Below are positions 47,104-55,418 of a stretch of DNA of 64,000 nucleotides, piece by piece. This stretch comes from Hymenobacter cellulosilyticus (GTDB lineage: Bacteria > Bacteroidota > Bacteroidia > Cytophagales > Hymenobacteraceae), in contig NZ_CP095046.1 in assembly GCF_022919215.1 (NCBI RefSeq), positions 3,214,501 to 3,278,500 on the forward strand. Direction: 5' to 3'. The stretch's first letter is position 1, and every line of letters begins with the position of its first letter. Under the pieces are notes generated by a model. It saw only the letters and a list, made by a program, of their open reading frames with translations. It was not told where the DNA came from and searched no databases. The position numbers and the translations under genes are program-made.

Positions 47104-47694
47104 TTGCGGTATTTTTGTTTACATCACCGCTTTTCTTGCTCCTTGAGGCAGCTTACTTCTCTTGTGCTCCTGTTGTTGTTCGTCTACAACCTGGTAGGGT
47201 TCTACCCGGCTTATACGTGGCGGCAGCACCAGTTTCGGCAGCAGGCAGAGCAACAGCGCCGGGCCCAGCTGCCCGATGACGCTTTGGTGCAAATTCGGGT
47301 AGCCCGCCACGAAGCCCCCGGCACGGCACTGCAGTGGCAGGAGCAACATGAGTTTCGGTGGCGCGGCAAGCTCTACGACGTGGTACGCCAGCACGCCGAC
47401 GCGGATAGTATTACCTATTTCTGTTGGCACGACCAAGGTGAGGAAAAGCTGCTGGCTGGGCTGCAAAAGCACGTCGAGCAGATTTCCCACCCCAGTGCCT
47501 CTGCTGGGAAAACGGCCAAGAAGCTGTTCGACCACCTGTTTAAGCTGGCCTTTCTGCCTCCGCCTTCCCAGCAGGCACCCGCAGTAGTTTTACCGGACCC
47601 CCTACGACAGTACCGGCCCTGGCGGGCAGCTACGCTGCATCCGGTAGCCGCCGTGGTAGTGCCGCCACCGGAGCCGGGTCGGGCTACGGCCTGA
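47104..47694 (+). CDS. Membrane-anchored protein of unknown function upstream of the haem receptor
   Basis: The 196-aa protein has one N-terminal TM segment (SLVLLLLFVYNLVGFYPAY) and a soluble part of about 150 residues ('WRQHQFRQQAEQQRRAQLPD', 'QEQHEFRWRGKLYDVVRQHA', 'ITYFCWHDQGEEKLLAGLQK') with a Pro-rich end. The start is a TTG at 47104; a GTG at 47094 in another frame leads to a different short ORF, so a lost base near the start is possible. I do not know the family. It occupies the same place as the His-rich small protein before the other TonB receptor, and so could be an accessory of the receptor. It is not His-rich itself. Confidence 0.55.
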   Translation: MRYFCLHHRFSCSLRQLTSLVLLLLFVYNLVGFYPAYTWRQHQFRQQAEQQRRAQLPDDALVQIRVARHEAPGTALQWQEQHEFRWRGKLYDVVRQHADADSITYFCWHDQGEEKLLAGLQKHVEQISHPSASAGKTAKKLFDHLFKLAFLPPPSQQAPAVVLPDPLRQYRPWRAATLHPVAAVVVPPPEPGRATA

Positions 47695-47989
47695 AGGCCC
47701 CTTTTCGCCTGCGCTGGGCGAGTATACCCTGTACCGCCTTTAGGTAGTGCCGGTATAGCTCTGCCTTATTCTGAGCTTAGGGCGCAACAACAGGCTGCTT
47801 GCCTTTAGAGCTGCCCCAAAGCAGGGTAGCCTAGGCGTGGGCTCCAACCTCATTTTCCTGGTAAGCCCGGACTTGGCTGCTGGCAGGCAACTTCTTGCCC
47901 CGGCCAAAGCTCGGGCCACCCCCGCCAGCTTGTGTAGCGGCGGGTGCTAACTCATTGGCCCCAGGTGGGCCGCAACCTCTTTGCATTTC
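47695..47989. other. Intergenic stretch before the haem receptor
   Basis: There are 295 bases with no supported gene. No clear promoter, operator or terminator was found. Confidence 0.35.
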
Positions 47990-50299
47990 ATGAAACCACT
48001 TATAACCCGTATGCTCCTGCTGTGGGGCTTACTTTTCCTGAGCACGGGCGCCTTTGCGCAGTATACCACGGCGGGCACCGTCGTCGACCAGCAGACCCGC
48101 CAGCCCCTGATAGGCGCCGTGGTAGCGGCCAGCACGGCCACGGCTGCCACTACCGATAAGGACGGGCATTTTCAGCTGACTTCCACCGAAGAGCTGCGCA
48201 CCGTGAAGGTGCAGTATCTGGGCTACGTGGCCCAGGATGTTACCATCAAGCCCAGTAATGCCAGCTCCCTGACCATTGCCCTGGAGCCCTCTAACACGGG
48301 ACTGAGCGAAGTGCAGGTGGTGGGCTACGCCACCGAAAAAAAGCTGCTCGAAACGCCTGTGGCCCTGAGCGTGGTGACGGAAAAGGACCTGCAGCGCAAC
48401 AACACCATCTTTCTGCAGAACACCCTAAACCAGGTGCCCGGCGTGCGGATGAACGTGCGCAGCGCCGCCTCGCAGTCCAACCTGGTGATACGCGGCATCG
48501 GTAGCACTTACGGGCGCTTCAGCATCCGGGGCATCAAGCTGTATCAGAACGGGATTCCGCTGTCGGAAGCGGATGGCACGACTTCGCTCGATGATCTGGA
48601 CTTCACAACCATTGGCCGCATGGACGTAATTAAAGGCCCGGCATCGAGCATTTACGGCGCTACCCTGGGCGGCGTCGTGTCGTTTCAGACCCGCAAGGCC
48701 GCGCCCGGTACGAGCATTAATCTGGGTACCGTGGTGGGCAAGTACGGTTTGTTCCGGACCAACACCGGCATCGGTATCGGCACCGATAAGGTCAACCTGC
48801 TGGTAAACTACGGCCACCAGGAAACCCGCGGCTTCCGCGACGACCACTCCAACAGCCGCAAGGACTTCGTGACCGTAGCCGGCGACTTTTACGTGAGCGA
48901 CAAGCAGACGGTGAGTGTGCTGGGTACCTACACGAACCAGCACGACAACTACGCCGGAGAGCTGGACAGCACCGACTTTTTTACGAACTATACCAAGCTG
49001 GCGCCCGCCTATAAGCTCAAGGACGTGGGCGTGGACGCGGAAATCACCCGTCTGGGTTTGACCCACACCTACCGCTTTACCAGCAACTTTGTGAACACCA
49101 CGAGCTTGTTTATGAGCACCTCGTACGCGCTGAGCCCCGCGGAGCCGAGCTTCGCCCACACCCAGCGCGGTAAGCGCGGCGTGCGCAGCGTGTTTACCTA
49201 CGCCCCCGAACTGAGTGGTTTGCAGACGCGCTTTGCCCTGGGCACCGAGTATATTTCCAACCAGGACAACAACAAGCGCTACGGCATTACGGCCCTGGGC
49301 GCCTCGACGGCCCTGACTTCCGACCAGGAAATCCGCGCAACTCAGCTCAACACCTTTGCCCAGGCCGAGGCTTCCATTACCGAGCACACCACTCTTACCG
49401 TGGGGGCCAGCTACAACGTGGTGACCTACGACATTCAGGACCTAATTCCCAAGACGGCTCCCGCCCTGAGCCTGACCGGCTACAAGCAGTTCAAGCCCGT
49501 CGTGACGCCCCGCGTAGCCTTGATTCACACCTTTAACGACCAGTTCTCGGTATTTGCCCAGTACAGCACCGGCTTCTCGCCGCCCATCAGCAGCCAGATT
49601 TCGTTGTCGACCGGCCCGATTAATCCCGACCTCAAGCCCGAAACCAACGCCAACTTCGAGCTGGGTTCCCGCGGCAGCATTCTGGCCAACAAGCTCAACT
49701 ACGACGTGACGGCCTTCCACATGCAGGTGAAAAACGGTCTGGTGTCGCAGACCAACGCCGACAAGGTGACCTACTTCGTCAACTCGGGCGAGTCGGAGTA
49801 CAAGGGCGTGGAGGTGGCCTTGTCGGGCAACCTCGTGGACGCCGAAAAAGCCGGCTTACTGACCCAGGTGCGGCCCTTCGTGAGCTACACTTACACCGAT
49901 GCCGAGTTCAAGTCTTACCAGCTGGCTGCCAATGACTTCAGTGGCAAGCAGGTGCCCGGCACGTTCAAAAACCTTTTTACCGGCGGCCTTGACCTCGAAA
50001 CCAAGGTGGGCGTGTACCTGAACCTGACCTCGCAGTACACCGACCAAACGCCGATGGCCGACAGCAACAACCGCTTTGCCGCTGCTTACTGGCTGTTTAA
50101 CAGCAAGGTAGGGGCCCGCGGTAAAATTGCTGGCCACCTGAGCTACGACGTATTTGCCGGCCTCGACAACCTCACCGACAAGCACTACGCCGTGTCCATT
50201 GCCTTGAACCAGGCCACGCCCGTGAAGGCCCCAACCTTCTATAACCCCGGTATGCCCCGCAACTGGTACAGCGGCGCCAACCTGAGCTACACTTTTTAA
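47990..50299 (+). CDS. TonB-dependent outer-membrane receptor, probably haem
   Basis: The 769-aa receptor has a signal peptide (MLLLWGLLFLSTGAFAQ) and a carboxypeptidase-regulatory-like domain (TVVDQQTRQPLIGAVVAAST). A TonB box region (LSEVQVVGYATEKKLLETPV), plug motifs (LNQVPGVRMNVRSAASQSNL; MDVIKGPASSIYGATLGGVV) and a barrel ending NWYSGANLSYTF follow. The ATG at 47990 places the signal peptide correctly; TTG at 47981 is only three codons earlier. It is followed by an HmuT-HmuU-HmuV ABC importer, which points to haem as the ligand. The receptor alone could equally be a siderophore receptor. No frameshift is seen. Confidence 0.88.
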   Translation: MKPLITRMLLLWGLLFLSTGAFAQYTTAGTVVDQQTRQPLIGAVVAASTATAATTDKDGHFQLTSTEELRTVKVQYLGYVAQDVTIKPSNASSLTIALEPSNTGLSEVQVVGYATEKKLLETPVALSVVTEKDLQRNNTIFLQNTLNQVPGVRMNVRSAASQSNLVIRGIGSTYGRFSIRGIKLYQNGIPLSEADGTTSLDDLDFTTIGRMDVIKGPASSIYGATLGGVVSFQTRKAAPGTSINLGTVVGKYGLFRTNTGIGIGTDKVNLLVNYGHQETRGFRDDHSNSRKDFVTVAGDFYVSDKQTVSVLGTYTNQHDNYAGELDSTDFFTNYTKLAPAYKLKDVGVDAEITRLGLTHTYRFTSNFVNTTSLFMSTSYALSPAEPSFAHTQRGKRGVRSVFTYAPELSGLQTRFALGTEYISNQDNNKRYGITALGASTALTSDQEIRATQLNTFAQAEASITEHTTLTVGASYNVVTYDIQDLIPKTAPALSLTGYKQFKPVVTPRVALIHTFNDQFSVFAQYSTGFSPPISSQISLSTGPINPDLKPETNANFELGSRGSILANKLNYDVTAFHMQVKNGLVSQTNADKVTYFVNSGESEYKGVEVALSGNLVDAEKAGLLTQVRPFVSYTYTDAEFKSYQLAANDFSGKQVPGTFKNLFTGGLDLETKVGVYLNLTSQYTDQTPMADSNNRFAAAYWLFNSKVGARGKIAGHLSYDVFAGLDNLTDKHYAVSIALNQATPVKAPTFYNPGMPRNWYSGANLSYTF

Positions 50300-50311
50300 A
50301 GGTTAGACCCC

Positions 50312-50483
50312 AGAACGTCATGCTGAGCATGTGGCGCATCAAGCCAGGACTGAGGCATCTCGCTTGCAATGGTAATCAAGAATTACTGTGACGGGAGAGA
50401 TGCTTTGACTTCGCTCAGCATGACGTGCTTTTTCAACAACGTCAGCACGCGAGATGTCTCGCGTTGGCTCGACATGACGTTCC
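50312..50483. repeat. Intergenic repeats: AACGTCATGCTGAGC ... GCATCTCGC units in both orientations
   Basis: Forward AGAACGTCATGCTGAGC...GAGGCATCTCGC at the left; reversed GAGATGCTTTGACTTCGCTC with AGCATGACGT, and GCGAGATGTCTCGCG with CGACATGACGTTCC, at the right. These share words with the element at 31323-31433. They have the look of short palindromic interspersed elements and lie between receptor and hmuT. Confidence 0.55.
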
Positions 50484-50498
50484 TACGACCATCAATCA

Positions 50499-51383
50499 AT
50501 GAAAAAAGTCCTGTACGCAACCCTGTTGCTGGCCTCAGTGGCCTGCAACCGGTTTCGCAACGAAGATAAAACCGCCGCCGACGCGCCCGGCAAGGAGCGC
50601 ATCGTGTCGGTGTCGAAGCAGCTCACGGAAATGATTTTTGCCCTCGGCGCCGGCGACAAGCTCGTGGGCGTGGATTTGAGCAGCACCTATCCGGCTGAGG
50701 CCAAAAAGTTGCCCACCGTGGGCTACCATCGGTTGCTCAACTCCGAAGGCATCGTGTCGCTGAAGCCCACGGTGGTGTATTCGGATGGCAACGTGGCCCC
50801 AGAGGCCGTGATGACCCAGCTGCAGAAGGTGGGCATTCCGGTGAAGGAGTTCAAGCAAACCAAGACCATCGAAGAGGCTTGCCAACTCCTGCAGCAGCTC
50901 GGCGACGGGTTCGGCAAGCGGAAAGTAGCCGACAGCCTGGCCCGGCAGCTCACGGCCGACATGGCCACGGCCGCCGCGAAACGCAAGCAGTTTGGTGACC
51001 AGCCCGTGAAGGTGGTTATCATTCACTACGGTCTGCAGAAGAACATTTACCTGGCTATGGGCCAAAAAAGCACCGGCACCCAGATGCTGCAGTGGGCCGG
51101 CGGAGTGAATTCCATCAACGCTACTGAAGGCATGAAGCCCATCAGCCCCGAGCTGATTGCCGCCGCCCAGCCCGACGTGATTCTGGCCACCGACTTCGGC
51201 TTCGACCGGATGGGCGGGCTCGAAAAGTTCAAGACCCTGCCCGGGGTGGCCCTCACGCCGGCGGCCAAGAACAACCGCATCTACCGCGTTGAGGAGCACG
51301 ATATGGTATACCTGGGCCCGCGCACGGGTCAAAACGTGCTCAAGCTCATGGAATTGATTCACCAGCCTGCTCCCAAGCTGTGA
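50499..51383 (+). CDS. hmuT: Haem ABC transporter substrate-binding lipoprotein
   Basis: The 294-aa lipoprotein (lipobox LLASVAC, Cys16) has the type III binding-protein fold of the FecB/BtuF/HmuT class: 'RIVSVSKQLTEMIFALGAGD', 'YPAEAKKLPTVGYHRLLNSE', 'GIVSLKPTVVYSDGNVAPEA' and 'PDVILATDFGFDRMGGLEKF'. 'LPTVGYHR.L..EGI.SLKP' is characteristic of HmuT-type haem carriers. It hands haem to HmuUV in the inner membrane. It has an ATG start and its stop overlaps the hmuU start (GTGA). There is no frameshift. Confidence 0.85.
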   Translation: MKKVLYATLLLASVACNRFRNEDKTAADAPGKERIVSVSKQLTEMIFALGAGDKLVGVDLSSTYPAEAKKLPTVGYHRLLNSEGIVSLKPTVVYSDGNVAPEAVMTQLQKVGIPVKEFKQTKTIEEACQLLQQLGDGFGKRKVADSLARQLTADMATAAAKRKQFGDQPVKVVIIHYGLQKNIYLAMGQKSTGTQMLQWAGGVNSINATEGMKPISPELIAAAQPDVILATDFGFDRMGGLEKFKTLPGVALTPAAKNNRIYRVEEHDMVYLGPRTGQNVLKLMELIHQPAPKL

Positions 51384-52455
51384 GGCTGAGCGCGGGCCGG
51401 GTGCGGCTGTATTTCGGCGGGCTGCTGGCGTTGCTGGTGGTAAGCATCATCGTGTCGGCAAGGCTGGGCGCGGTGGTGCTGACCTTCGATGAAATTGGGG
51501 GCTTCGTACTGCAAAGCCTGAGCCTTAGTGCCGGCAAGCCCGACCCCACGGCCATGCTGCACGAGGGCGTGTTTTTCCAGATCCGGCTGCCGCGGGTGCT
51601 GCTCTGCGCCGTGGTGGGCGCGGCCCTGTCCGTGTCGGGCACCCTGATGCAGGCCTTGTTTCGCAACCCCATCGTGGAGCCGGGCCTGATTGGCACCTCG
51701 GCCGGGGCAGCCTTGGGTGCAGCCGTTGTGTTTGTGCTGGGCGCTTCGATGAGCGGGGTTAATTCCACGTTTCTGGGTCATTTCGTACTGCCCGCCGCGG
51801 CCTTTGTAGGCGCTTTGGCGGCTACAGGCCTGGTGTACCGCCTCTCGCGGGTGCAGGGCCGGGTTACGGTGGCGTCCATGCTGCTGGCCGGCATTGCCGT
51901 CAATGCCCTGGCGGCCGGGGGCACGGGCTTTCTGGCCTACATTGCCCGCGACCCCAAGCCCGCTCCATCACCTTCTGGAACCTGGGCAGCTTCAGCAGCG
52001 CCGACTGGCCCTCGTTCTATATGGTGCTGACGGTGACAGTGGTAGGAGTGGGGCTGGCCTTGCGCTTTGCCAAGGCCCTGAATGCCTTGCAGCTCGGAGA
52101 AAACGAGGCTCAGTATCTGGGCATAAATACCCGGCAGCTGCAAACCCGCATCCTGCTGCTCAATACGTTGCTGGTCGCCGTGGCGACTTCCACAGTGGGC
52201 GTTATCGGCTTCGTGGGCCTAGTGGTACCCCACCTGCTGCGGCTGCTCCGCCTGGCCGACAACCGCCTGCTGATTCTGGGCTCCAGCCTGCTGGGCGCCA
52301 TTCTGATGATAATTTCCGACACGGTGGCCCGCACCATCATTGCCCCGGCCGAGCTGCCTATCGGCGTACTCACGGCCTTTATCGGGGCGCCGGTGTTTTT
52401 GTGGATGCTTTCCCATTATCAGCAACTCAACCAGCGGGGCGGATTTTATGCTTAG
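51380..52455 (+). CDS. hmuU: Haem ABC transporter permease, FecCD family (frameshifted)
   Basis: If repaired this permease has about 10 TM helices, as FecCD permeases do. It begins with GTG overlapping the hmuT stop. Family motifs: 'IRLPRVLLCAVVGAALSVSG', 'LMQALFRNPIVEPGLIGTSA', 'GAALGAAVVFVLG', and 'VGVIGFVGLVVPHLLRLL' with the coupling region 'GADNRLLILGSSLLGA'-like. The literal frame ends at 52030. One extra C in CCCC 51952-51955 gives RDPQARSITFWNLGSFSSAD and an open frame to 52455. The restored 1,077 bases are 359 codons. It overlaps hmuV by 8 bases, a coupled pair. Confidence 0.87.
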
Positions 52456-53233
52456 AGCCGATAACGTTAGCTTCCAAATCAAGGACAAGATGCTGCTGCA
52501 CAACGCTTCGGTGGAGTGCCGGCCCGGCGAGTTTACGGTGCTCATGGGGCCCAACGGGGCCGGCAAAACCACGCTGCTGCGCCTGCTGGCCGGGTTGTAT
52601 CAGCCCTCGGCAGGGCAGGTACTCTACCACGAGCAGCCGCTGAGCACGTTTTCGACGGCCGAGTTGGCCAAGTCCCGGGCGGTGCTGTCCCAGGAAATCC
52701 AACTGGCTTTCCCCTTGAGCGTGGCCGATGTGGTGCTGATGGGCCGCTACCCGCACTTTCAACGCACGCCCTCCGCGCGGGACCACGCCATTGCCCAGCA
52801 AGCCCTGGCCGATTTGGGCATGAGTGACTTTGCTGACCGGGACTATTCTACCTTGTCGGGTGGGGAGGCCCAGAAGGTGCAGATGGCCCGGGTGCTGGCC
52901 CAAATCTGGGAAGCGCCCGGGCACGGCACCCGCGTACTGCTGCTCGATGAGCCCGTATCCAGCCTCGATTTGCGCTATCAGCATCAGCTCCTGCAGATTG
53001 CCCGCGACTTTTCCCGCCAGCAAAGCATTGTAATAGCGGTGCTGCACGATATTAACCTGGCTCTGGCCTACGCCGATAAGCTTGTCTTCATCAAGCAGGG
53101 ACAGGTGCATACTACCTTACCCGACCCCGGCGAGCTGGATGAGCAGACTTTGCAAGAGGTATTTGGCCTGTCGATGCGCATCATTGCCAACCCGTTTACC
53201 CAGAAGCCCCTGGTCGTGTACGCCGACTCGTAG
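52448..53233 (+). CDS. hmuV: Haem ABC transporter ATP-binding protein
   Basis: The 261-aa ATPase has Walker A GPNGAGKTT, signature LSGGEAQKV, Walker B VLLLDEPVSSLD and switch His in 'VIAVLHDINLALAYADKLVF'. It has the HmuV-type 'AVLSQEIQLAFPLSVADVVL' and 'MGRYPHF' region. It powers haem import by HmuU. The ATG at 52448 lies inside the hmuU end, so translation is coupled; the longer ORF upstream is a shadow. No haem oxygenase or HmuS is found nearby. Confidence 0.9.
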   Translation: MLRADNVSFQIKDKMLLHNASVECRPGEFTVLMGPNGAGKTTLLRLLAGLYQPSAGQVLYHEQPLSTFSTAELAKSRAVLSQEIQLAFPLSVADVVLMGRYPHFQRTPSARDHAIAQQALADLGMSDFADRDYSTLSGGEAQKVQMARVLAQIWEAPGHGTRVLLLDEPVSSLDLRYQHQLLQIARDFSRQQSIVIAVLHDINLALAYADKLVFIKQGQVHTTLPDPGELDEQTLQEVFGLSMRIIANPFTQKPLVVYADS

Positions 53234-53636
53234 GAGTTTCCGGCGAGAGTCAGGCAACCTGATTTAGCCACAAAAGGGGCACCGCGCGTAGCGGCGCCCC
53301 CTTTTGCTTTGTATTCGAAGCTCTTGCCCGGGTTCCCCGCTTAGTGGCTCAGCCGTTTGCGGCGGTACAGCCGTGCACCAACGGCAGCGGGTTTTTACCG
53401 TTCTGCTCGTAACCTCAACCATACCCCGGCGTAAGCTACAGGTTGACTTTGTGCAGGTAGGAGCGCAGCCGAAATATGGTCATTGCCCATAACCTGCCGT
53501 GCAGTTGGTGGTTAGATGAAGACTTACTGCTGATCCGGAGCCTTGCCTGCAAGGCGTTTCTTGTTGTGTCGAAGCCTTGCTTCGGTGTGCCTGCTGCTGT
53601 GTTTTATCCCGTTGGTCATTCGAACCTAGTATTGTC
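53234..53636. other. Intergenic stretch with terminator, before the oxidoreductase genes
   Basis: It contains the terminator at 53271-53306. The rest carries the promoter for the following operon, which I cannot place. No supported gene is present. Confidence 0.4.
53271..53306 (+). terminator. Terminator after hmuV
   Basis: CAAAAGGGGCACCGC pairs with GCGGCGCCCCCTTTTG (one small mismatch) with a short GCGTA loop, and T-rich sequence follows. It closes the haem-uptake operon. Confidence 0.7.
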
Positions 53637-54271
53637 ATGAGTCAAGATATTACGGCAGATTCAGCTGCTACTCCGCAGGGTCCCGCGCCCGAAGACGGCA
53701 CCCGCCGCTCCTTTATCAAGCAGGCCGGCGGCTTTCTGGGCCTGGCCCTGGCGCCGCCCCTCATTAGTCAGGCCGAGCGGCTCACCAAGTTTTCCAAAAC
53801 GGTGGAGGGCGTCACCAGCCTCACGCTGAAGGTAAACGGCACGGCCCGTACCCTGCAAGCCGAGCCCCGGGTGAGCCTGCTCGACGCCCTGCGCGAAAAC
53901 CTGGACCTGACCGGCACCAAGAAAGGCTGTGACCATGGCCAGTGCGGGGCCTGCACGGTGCTCGTGGATGGGCGCCGCGTGAATAGCTGCCTTACCCTGG
54001 CCATCATGAACCAGGGCAAGGAAATTACCACCATTGAGGGTCTGGCCCAGGGCGAGCAGCTGCACCCCATGCAGGCCGCTTTCCTCAAGCACGACGGCTT
54101 CCAGTGCGGCTACTGCACCCCGGCCAGATTATGTCGGGCGTAGCCTGCGTCAAGGAAGGCCACGCCACGACCGACGAACAGACCCGGGAGTGGATGAGCG
54201 GCAACCTCTGCCGCTGCGGCGCTTACCCCAACATCGTGGCCGCCGTGCGCGAAGTAGCCGGGAAAGCCTAG
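53637..54271 (+). CDS. Periplasmic aldehyde oxidoreductase, [2Fe-2S] subunit (PaoA/YagT-like; frameshifted)
   Basis: If repaired this is a 211-aa subunit with a Tat signal (RRSFIKQAGGFLGLALAPP) and two [2Fe-2S] clusters: the first in GCDHGQCGACTVLVDGRRVN, the second in CGYCTPG ... NLCRCGAYPNIV. The Tat signal on the small subunit is the hallmark of periplasmic PaoABC, as against cytosolic xanthine dehydrogenase. The literal frame ends at 54143 after CGYCTPA. One extra base at CCCCGG 54118-54123 gives CGYCTPGQIMSGVACVKEGH and an open frame to a TAG at 54269-54271 (636 = 212 codons). Without repair the second cluster would lack half of its ligands. Confidence 0.85.
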
Positions 54272-54391
54272 GTGGGATAGTGAGGTAGTGAATGAGTGAG
54301 TTGTCGTTTGACCCGCGCGAAATGCGCCAAACGCACCACCAGCGCATCTAACTCACCATCTCACCATTTCACCATTTCACCACCCAGAGGG
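54272..54391. repeat. GGTGA / TCACC inverted repeat element, copy B
   Basis: Left side AGTGAGGTAGTGAATGAGTG; centre GTTTGACCCGCGCG... with GCGCC; right side repeated TCACCATTTCACCA. It has the same organisation as copy A at 27119-27261: near-palindromic centre beginning GTTTGAC and right arm made of TCACCAT units. It separates the [2Fe-2S] and FAD subunit genes. Confidence 0.55.
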
Positions 54392-55371
54392 ATGAACAAC
54401 TTCAGCTACACCCAGGCCGCCACGGCCAAAGAGGCCACCGGTCTTCGCAAGGATAAAAAGGACATTGCTTTTATTGCCGGCGGCACTACGCTGCTGGATT
54501 TGATGAAGGCCAACATCGAGCAGCACCCGCAGCTGGTCGATATCAATATGCTACCCTTCAAAGGCATTCAGGAAACCAGTGACGGGCTGCGCATCGGGGC
54601 CATGGAGCGCATGAGCGACGTGGGCGAAAACCCGCTGGTCGTGCAGCAGTACCCGGTTATTTCCGAGGCCCTGCTGTTGAGCGCCTCTCCCCAACTGCGC
54701 AACATGGCCAGCATCGGGGCAACCTGCTGCAGCGCACCCGCTGCGGCTACTTTCGCGACCCGGCTTTTCCCTGCAACAAGCGCAACCCCGGCTCGGGCTG
54801 CCCGGCCCAGACCGGCGATAACCGCAATCTGGCTATTCTGGGGGGCAGTGAGGCCTGCATTGCTACCAACGCCGGCGACCTGGCCGTAGCCCTGGTGGCC
54901 CTCGACGCAGTAGTAACCTTGGAAAACGCCAAGGGCAAGCAGCGTCGCGTGTCGTTGCTGGAGTTTCACCTGCTGCCCGGCACCACGCCCCAGCGCGAAA
55001 CCGTCATTGAGCCCGACGAGCTGATTGTGGCCATTACGGTGCCGGCCGCGGCCCACGCCCGGAAGTCGCGCTACGTGAAGGTGCGCGACCGGGCTTCCTA
55101 CGCCTTTGCCCTGGTTTCGGCAGCGGTAGGGCTCGATGTGCAGGGCGGGCAAATTCGCTCGGCCCGCATTGCCCTGGGCGGGGTGGGTACCAAACCCTGG
55201 CGGGCCCAGGAAGCTGAGCAAATGCTGGTGGGCAAGGCGGCTACCGAGGAAAACTTCCGGGCCGCTGCCGCCGTGGCCGTGCGCGGGGCCCAGCCCCGGG
55301 AGCACAACCGCTTCAAGGTGGAAATGGTCCAGAAAACGGTAGTGCAGGCCCTGCAGGAGCTTATGGCCTAA
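54392..55371 (+). CDS. Aldehyde oxidoreductase FAD subunit with [4Fe-4S] loop (PaoB/YagS-like; frameshifted)
   Basis: If repaired this is a 326-aa FAD-binding subunit of the CO dehydrogenase/xanthine dehydrogenase class. FAD motif: 'FIAGGTTLLDLMKANIEQHP'. The literal frame leaves the true reading at 54716-54719 (GGGG). With one more G the sequence becomes ASIGGNLLQRTRCGYFRDPA, then FPCNKRNPGSGCPAQ, then 'IATNAGDLAVALVALDA'. The four Cys in this stretch are the ligands of the extra [4Fe-4S] cluster seen in PaoB but not in most xanthine dehydrogenases. The frame is then open to 55371 (981 = 327 codons). Start ATG 54392. Confidence 0.86.
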
Positions 55372-55418
55372 CCGCCCGGCGTTTTATCCACCTCATTCTT
55401 AGCAACGGATTTTCTAGT

